This document shows positions 7,440-10,411 of a stretch of DNA of 10,411 nucleotides, piece after piece. The stretch comes from Deltaproteobacteria bacterium. GTDB lineage: Bacteria > Bdellovibrionota_C > UBA2361 > OMII01. Within the stretch, counting starts at the first letter, position 1, and each line of letters begins with the position of its first letter. The stretch covers positions 1 through 10,411 of the forward strand of contig JALRCK010000050.1 of assembly GCA_023262305.1 (NCBI GenBank). The letters are read 5' to 3'. Under the pieces are notes generated by a model. The model saw nothing but the letters and a program-made list of their open reading frames with translations, did no database searches and had not been told where the DNA came from. A program made the position numbers and the translations under genes.

Positions 7440-8306
7440 TTATCGCGAGCAATGAAAAAGAGAAATGAGTGAACCAGCAGGGAGGAGGCGAGTTGTTTTT
7501 TGCTCTTGTAGTGACAAGCTCTCAATCCCGATCTCAACGCCGGAATCGTTGTACATATCCAGCGAGATATTTCGAACGACATCAGAGGTACTTGCGGTGG
7601 AGTGGTTTGTAAAGAACACCGCGCCCGCCTCAGGATTGAGGACGTTGAGAGTGAGTTCAACGATGTCCGGCGCCTTCTCCTCAAGTGTCCACGAATTGTT
7701 CTTTGATACTCTGCTAAAAGAGGGGGGATCGATGATGACGATGTCATAGAGGCTCTGTTTGCGATGCTCACGAGCCATGAAGCCAAGAGCATCATCAACG
7801 ATCCACCGAATAGAGGTGTCGGGGATCTGGTTGAGAGATGCATTTTTCTTCGCCCACTCTATCGCCCGCTTGGCGAGGTCAACGTGCGTGACCGAGACGT
7901 TTGGCAATTGAGCACAGTAGCAGGTCGCAAGACCTGTGTAGGCAAAAAGATTGAGCACTCTGAGAGGCTGTTCACTTGAGCTACGTAATCGATCGGCAGC
8001 CGCTTTTATTTTCGGTAGGTACAGAGCGTGTTCCGGAAATATGCCAAGCTGCCCGTTCGACATGAGCTCAAGCTGAAGTCGTACTCCTTCAATCGTGACA
8101 TCCCAAGAGGAGAATGATCTGTTACTGAAATCCCATCTATCAGGTGGATTGTAGAAGGCGTCGGATGAGTCCCATGTCGATGCCGGCTCTCGCCGTCTCC
8201 AAGTGCTGAGGGACGATGGTCTATCGATCACCCGGGAACCAAACTGCTCAAGTTTTCTTCCCTCTCCCGAATCGAGGAGGGTATAGCCTTCTATGTACGC
8301 GCTCAT
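7440..8306 (-). CDS. Class I SAM-dependent methyltransferase, RlmI-like (COG1092-type)
   Basis: From the ATG at 8306 this is 288 residues. Near the N-terminus LLDSGEGRKLEQFG (10-23) and a DRP..WRRR segment (28-39) are typical of a bacterial methyltransferase group related to the RlmI/RlmK rRNA enzymes. The Rossmann domain shows VLNLFAYTG (117-125, SAM-binding loop), the acidic HVD (141-143, ribose contact), DDAL (171-174, adenine region) and IIDPPSFSR (191-199, the catalytic DPP-type motif). The substrate is probably RNA by family analogy but is not shown here. The frame stays open upstream to 8615, but that part is Cys/His-rich and overlaps the divergent small gene, so I reject it; an ATG at 8324 is also possible. 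No candidate start has a good ribosome site. It heads the block that continues with the nitroreductase. Confidence 0.85.
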   Translation of the reverse strand: MSAYIEGYTLLDSGEGRKLEQFGSRVIDRPSSLSTWRRREPASTWDSSDAFYNPPDRWDFSNRSFSSWDVTIEGVRLQLELMSNGQLGIFPEHALYLPKIKAAADRLRSSSEQPLRVLNLFAYTGLATCYCAQLPNVSVTHVDLAKRAIEWAKKNASLNQIPDTSIRWIVDDALGFMAREHRKQSLYDIVIIDPPSFSRVSKNNSWTLEEKAPDIVELTLNVLNPEAGAVFFTNHSTASTSDVVRNISLDMYNDSGVEIGIESLSLQEQKTTRLLPAGSLISLFHCSR

Positions 8307-8372
8307 GCCGGCGCAGTATGGCATGTGACCGTCGTGATTTCGACAGGGGGAGGCTTCTAAAGGAGAAAGAGG

Positions 8373-8414
8373 ATGATGGTCTCGGTGACAGCCGCCCTTA
8401 ACCTGTTGAATTAA
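8373..8414 (+). other. Possible 13-codon leader ORF with a strong ribosome site
   Basis: AAGGAG at 8360-8365 is followed after 7 nt by ATG ATG and a 13-codon reading frame (MMVSVTAALNLLN) ending in TAA at 8412-8414. It lies about 190 bp upstream of the small plus-strand gene at 8605. The ribosome site is better than that of many real genes here, but the peptide is too short to judge by composition. It could be a leader peptide or chance. Confidence 0.2.
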
Positions 8415-8416
8415 GG
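8396..8416. repeat. Inverted repeat CCTTAA-N9-TTAAGG
   Basis: CCTTAA (8396-8401) and TTAAGG (8411-8416) are exact reverse complements 9 nt apart, overlapping the end of the possible leader ORF in the gap between the divergent methyltransferase and small gene. It could be a dimeric regulator site. No flanking bases extend it. Confidence 0.3.
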
Positions 8417-8537
8417 ACGCAAGGGGGTTGGTGTTCTCAGCGGAGGGGCACCAGAGTGTCAAAAAAATGCCGTGAACCACCAAAAAGTGCTTCTGAAATT
8501 GCGAGGCGCTGTCGATAGAACTCATTGAAGGCAGATA

Positions 8538-8606
8538 GCAGTACCAGTTGCCATCCCGCAGTTTCGCAGTTGCAGTGTTGATGTAGCAGTAATGGAGTAT
8601 TGCAGT
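8538..8606 (+). repeat. Cluster of six GCAGT pentamers upstream of the small gene
   Basis: GCAGT occurs at 8538, 8558, 8566, 8572, 8586 and 8602, six times in 69 bp. The last copy overlaps the GTG start of the small gene. Two copies extend to TTGCAGTG (8570-8577 and 8600-8607), 30 bp apart. Spacing is irregular, so it is not a simple tandem repeat. It could be a set of protein binding sites or a decayed repeat; no promoter hexamers are convincing in the same stretch. Confidence 0.45.
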
Positions 8607-8880
8607 GACAAACAATAAGAAGATACAGGAAGTGCAGTTTTACCTTGATCGTAGCCAAGATTCCCTGCTTACGGTTCTCCGTAGCATTATTGGGAATCCT
8701 CGCTTGCAGGCAGATGAGCGTCTCACCGCCCTTAAGATGATGGGAGATTTCCATCATGAGGTGGCAGATTTCATCTGGCAGAAGATCTGCGAGGGGGAGT
8801 CGAAGGGGTATGCTCTTGTGAGCGACCACAACGCGGCTGTCCGACAAGAGCAGGCTGTAGAACCGACAAAAACAAACTAG
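8605..8880 (+). CDS. Small unrecognised helical protein, 91 residues
   Basis: I do not recognise a family. The protein starts at GTG 8605 with GGAG 7 nt upstream (8594-8597) and ends at TAG 8878-8880. It has no signal peptide or membrane helix. Residues about 8-30 and 34-63 look like two amphipathic helices (second with FHHEVADFIWQKICEG at 49-64), followed by a hydrophilic, Gln/Glu/Thr-rich tail. It has a single Cys (62), so no metal site is apparent. Codon choice resembles real genes, and the overlapping minus-strand frames have implausible Cys/His/Leu-rich composition. It is divergent from the methyltransferase and converges with the GT2 gene, leaving a 10-bp gap, so it is a lone transcription unit. 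It may be lineage-specific. Confidence 0.65.
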   Translation: MTNNKKIQEVQFYLDRSQDSLLTVLRSIIGNPRLQADERLTALKMMGDFHHEVADFIWQKICEGESKGYALVSDHNAAVRQEQAVEPTKTN

Positions 8881-8890
8881 ATAGCGGCTC

Positions 8891-9739
8891 CTAGCTCTTT
8901 AAGGTCTCACCGACCTGCTCTTCGAATTGCTCGAAGCAGGCTCGATCTATCCCGCGATGGATGACCTTAAAGCGAAAGACGTCGCGAAACATGGAGAGTG
9001 AGTCGAGCACCAAGTTTACCTTGGAGCCCGGCACGTTTGTCCAGTTTATTGGCACCTCTTTGATGGCCAAGTCGGCTTTGTGCGCCATGTAGAGTAACTC
9101 TACATCGAAGCTAAATCTATCCGCACGTTGCCGCCTGAAGAGGAAGAGCGCGGCCTTGCGCGTAAACATCTTGAATCCACACTGTGTGTCCGCAATCGAC
9201 GGCAGCAGGATCATATTGACACATTTATTGAAGACGCGACCGAGGAATCGGCGGTGTATCGAAGTTGCTACCTTAGTTTCCTTCGAAGCTAAAGCTCGGG
9301 AGCCTATTGCGATATCCGCTCCAGCGGTCAACGCAGCTTCAAGTCTATCAAACTCCTGGATCGGAGTCGCGCCATCAGCATCGGCGAATAAAATTTGAGA
9401 GCCTCTGGAGTTCAGGACCCCTAACCGGACGGCATGCCCCTTGCCGTAATTTCGGGGTAACTGAATGAGCCGGACTTGGTTTCGAACTCGCTCAAACTTG
9501 CGCACAACTTCGGCGGTAGTGTCTTTGCTGCCGTCGTCGATCACAAGCACCTCATACGAGAGTGCCTTGCGGTCAAAAAAATCGATTATGTCGATCAGGG
9601 TAGGGGGTAGTCGCCGTTCCTCGTTGTATGCGGGGACAACGATGCTAAGTTGCACCTGAGGGGATGTGATGGGCTGTTGACCTATCCAGTCTTCAATCCT
9701 TCCGGTGCCGTGAGCTTTGTCAGAGGTCATAGATAGCAT
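8891..9739 (-). CDS. GT2 polyprenyl-phosphate sugar synthase-like (dolichyl-phosphate glucosyltransferase type)
   Basis: This 282-residue GT-A enzyme resembles the dolichyl-phosphate beta-glucosyltransferase/mannose synthase group, which transfers a sugar from UDP-Glc or GDP-Man to a polyprenyl phosphate on the cytoplasmic membrane face. Motifs are VVPAYNEERRLP (34-45), VLVIDDGSKDTT (64-75), RNYGKGHAVRLG (96-107), FADADGATP (118-126) with the metal-binding DAD, IGSRA (145-149), DTQCGFKMF (184-192) and RFSFDVELLYMAH (208-220). Neither the N-terminal anchor of ALG5 nor the C-terminal helices of GtrB are present, so it should be soluble or peripheral. Two ATGs (9739 and 9730) are possible, and neither has a strong ribosome site. 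Its likely product, a lipid-phosphate sugar, is the kind of donor the GT-C enzyme at 4437-6731 would need, although the two are not in one operon. The exact sugar is not determinable. Confidence 0.92.
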   Translation of the reverse strand: MLSMTSDKAHGTGRIEDWIGQQPITSPQVQLSIVVPAYNEERRLPPTLIDIIDFFDRKALSYEVLVIDDGSKDTTAEVVRKFERVRNQVRLIQLPRNYGKGHAVRLGVLNSRGSQILFADADGATPIQEFDRLEAALTAGADIAIGSRALASKETKVATSIHRRFLGRVFNKCVNMILLPSIADTQCGFKMFTRKAALFLFRRQRADRFSFDVELLYMAHKADLAIKEVPINWTNVPGSKVNLVLDSLSMFRDVFRFKVIHRGIDRACFEQFEEQVGETLKS

Positions 9740-9769
9740 ACTTACGCGTCACAGTAGCATACACTATGC
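9734..9769. promoter_or_regulatory. Direct repeat and palindrome between the divergent GT2 and thioredoxin-like genes
   Basis: TAGCATAC occurs at 9734-9741 and again at 9755-9762, exactly 21 bp apart (two helical turns). The second copy runs into a perfect palindrome, GCATA-CAC-TATGC (9757-9769). The first copy covers the upstream ATG of the GT2 gene. This is a plausible regulator-binding region for the divergent pair. On the minus strand TATGCT (9757-9762) could serve as a -10, but no good -35 accompanies it. The remainder of 9770-9885 holds no clear promoter. Confidence 0.4.
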
Positions 9770-9885
9770 GTGGTTACCTTGGTACCCCGAGGAAGAGGGA
9801 TAAAGCATCGATGTTTGGAGCTTGCGCCACCCTGCGTAAGGAACCGGGGTGCCTCTGGGTGGTGCTAGCTGCTATACAAGGAGGG

Positions 9886-10411
9886 ATGAGGCAGGGGCTG
9901 TTTGGTAAGGTCGCGGCAAACGCGCCGATCGGTGTTCTTAAGGCGCACATCGTGCTCCTTCTTGGCCTCCTTCTCCTCGTACCTCTGGCTCCGGTGCGAG
10001 CGGACTCTCAAGAGATATCGTGGCAGCCATGGAGCGAGGAGGTTTTCGCCGAGGCTCGGGCGCGTGGTCGGCTCGTCTTTGTGAGCGGATCCTCAAAAGC
10101 ATGTCCCTGGTGCCGCAAGATGGAGTCGGGGGCCTTTAAGGATGCGGGGGTTCGCAAGATTCTGGCGCGCTCTTTTCTTCCGGTTCGGATAAACCTCAGG
10201 GAGCGAGCTGAGATTCCAGCGAGGTTTCGAGACCTTCAGCCCCCATCCGTTCTCGTCCTCTCCGCGGACGGTGGCGAGATGTTCTTTCACCGCGGGTACC
10301 TTGAGGCTCAACAGCTGCTCAGAGCGCTCTCCTACGTCCTTGGGGAGCAAGCGCCAGTCCGTTCCTCACATGTTCGTTTGAACAGCATCCCCTCGTACGC
10401 GCTTGGTCTGA
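9886..10411 (+). CDS. Exported thioredoxin-fold protein with CPWC motif (Thioredoxin_7/DUF255-like), 5' part
   Basis: The frame runs off the right edge, leaving 175 residues visible. From the ATG at 9886 the protein starts with a Sec signal peptide: a basic start, the hydrophobic IVLLLGLLLLVPLAP (22-36), and a likely cleavage after VRA (37-39). A thioredoxin-like domain follows: WSEEVFAEARARGRLVFV (49-66), the redox motif CPWC (Cys73, Cys76) followed by RKMESGAF, then PVRINL (99-104), the Pro-Pro of LQPPSVLVL (117-125) at the usual cis-proline position, and a GYLEAQQLL helix (137-145). This layout fits periplasmic thiol-disulfide proteins of the Thioredoxin_7/DUF255 group; oxidase, reductase or chaperone role is not decidable. 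AAGGAGG (9878-9884) is only 1 nt from the ATG. An upstream ATG at 9811 would give an implausibly long leader. Confidence 0.85.
   Translation, partial: MRQGLFGKVAANAPIGVLKAHIVLLLGLLLLVPLAPVRADSQEISWQPWSEEVFAEARARGRLVFVSGSSKACPWCRKMESGAFKDAGVRKILARSFLPVRINLRERAEIPARFRDLQPPSVLVLSADGGEMFFHRGYLEAQQLLRALSYVLGEQAPVRSSHVRLNSIPSYALGL

Noticed and set aside
8437..8847. 136-codon minus-strand frame opposite the small gene
   Set aside because: It has Cys/His/Leu-rich, unstructured composition, spans an intergenic region, and lacks a ribosome site; the plus-strand 91-residue frame has better codon use and a proper start.
8876..8912. Possible intrinsic terminator in the 10-bp convergent gap
   Set aside because: On the minus strand a T-rich stretch follows, but the only stem is about 4 bp (CTAG/CTAG) with mismatches, too weak to call.
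10093..10350. 85-codon minus-strand frame at the right edge
   Set aside because: It is antisense to the CPWC thioredoxin-like frame, which has a signal peptide and clear motifs.
1..10411. CRISPR array, toxin-antitoxin pair, defence island, phage or IS element
   Set aside because: There is no regularly spaced repeat array, transposase, integrase, nuclease or antitoxin-like pair in any frame; the genes are metabolic or envelope-related.

Overview
The window looks like chromosomal DNA from a Gram-negative bacterium of moderate GC content. It carries an LPS inner-core heptose enzyme (hldD), an envelope-type glycosyltransferase with many membrane segments, and an exported CxxC thioredoxin-fold protein. 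Several genes have clear Shine-Dalgarno sites. I cannot place the organism more closely. I see no transposase, phage gene, tRNA, rRNA or CRISPR array; apart from one unrecognised 91-residue gene the content resembles ordinary core or envelope genome.

Layout: the 3' end of an unrecognised plus-strand gene with a C-terminal membrane anchor (2-250) faces a long minus-strand block across a gap containing a perfect hairpin. Read in the direction of transcription (right to left), the block is: a class I SAM methyltransferase (8306-7440), a nitroreductase-family flavoprotein 27 bp later (7412-6762), a GT-C (GT39/PMT-like) membrane glycosyltransferase with a large soluble C-terminal part (6731-4437), hldD (4316-3345), and a 951-residue GT5 glycogen/starch-synthase-like protein with a long N-terminal extension (3225-370). 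The first three are tightly packed and probably one transcript. The last two are each preceded by about 120 bp that holds a small inverted repeat.

A small unrecognised plus-strand gene (8605-8880) diverges from the methyltransferase. The roughly 300 bp between them carries a cluster of GCAGT pentamers, an inverted repeat and a possible 13-codon leader ORF. The small gene converges with a minus-strand GT2 polyprenyl-phosphate sugar synthase-like gene (9739-8891), only 10 bp away. That gene diverges from an exported thioredoxin-like protein (9886 to the right edge), and the interval between them carries an 8-bp direct repeat and a 13-bp palindrome.

Theme (inference): envelope and carbohydrate metabolism. 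The GT2 enzyme would load a sugar onto a lipid phosphate. The GT-C enzyme would use such a lipid-linked donor outside the cytoplasmic membrane. HldD makes the heptose donor for LPS, and the GT5 protein builds or senses an alpha-glucan. I do not see a clearly new defence or mobile system. The least conventional items are the GT5 protein with an altered donor-binding motif, the C-terminal half of the GT-C protein, and the small gene with its repeat-rich upstream region.
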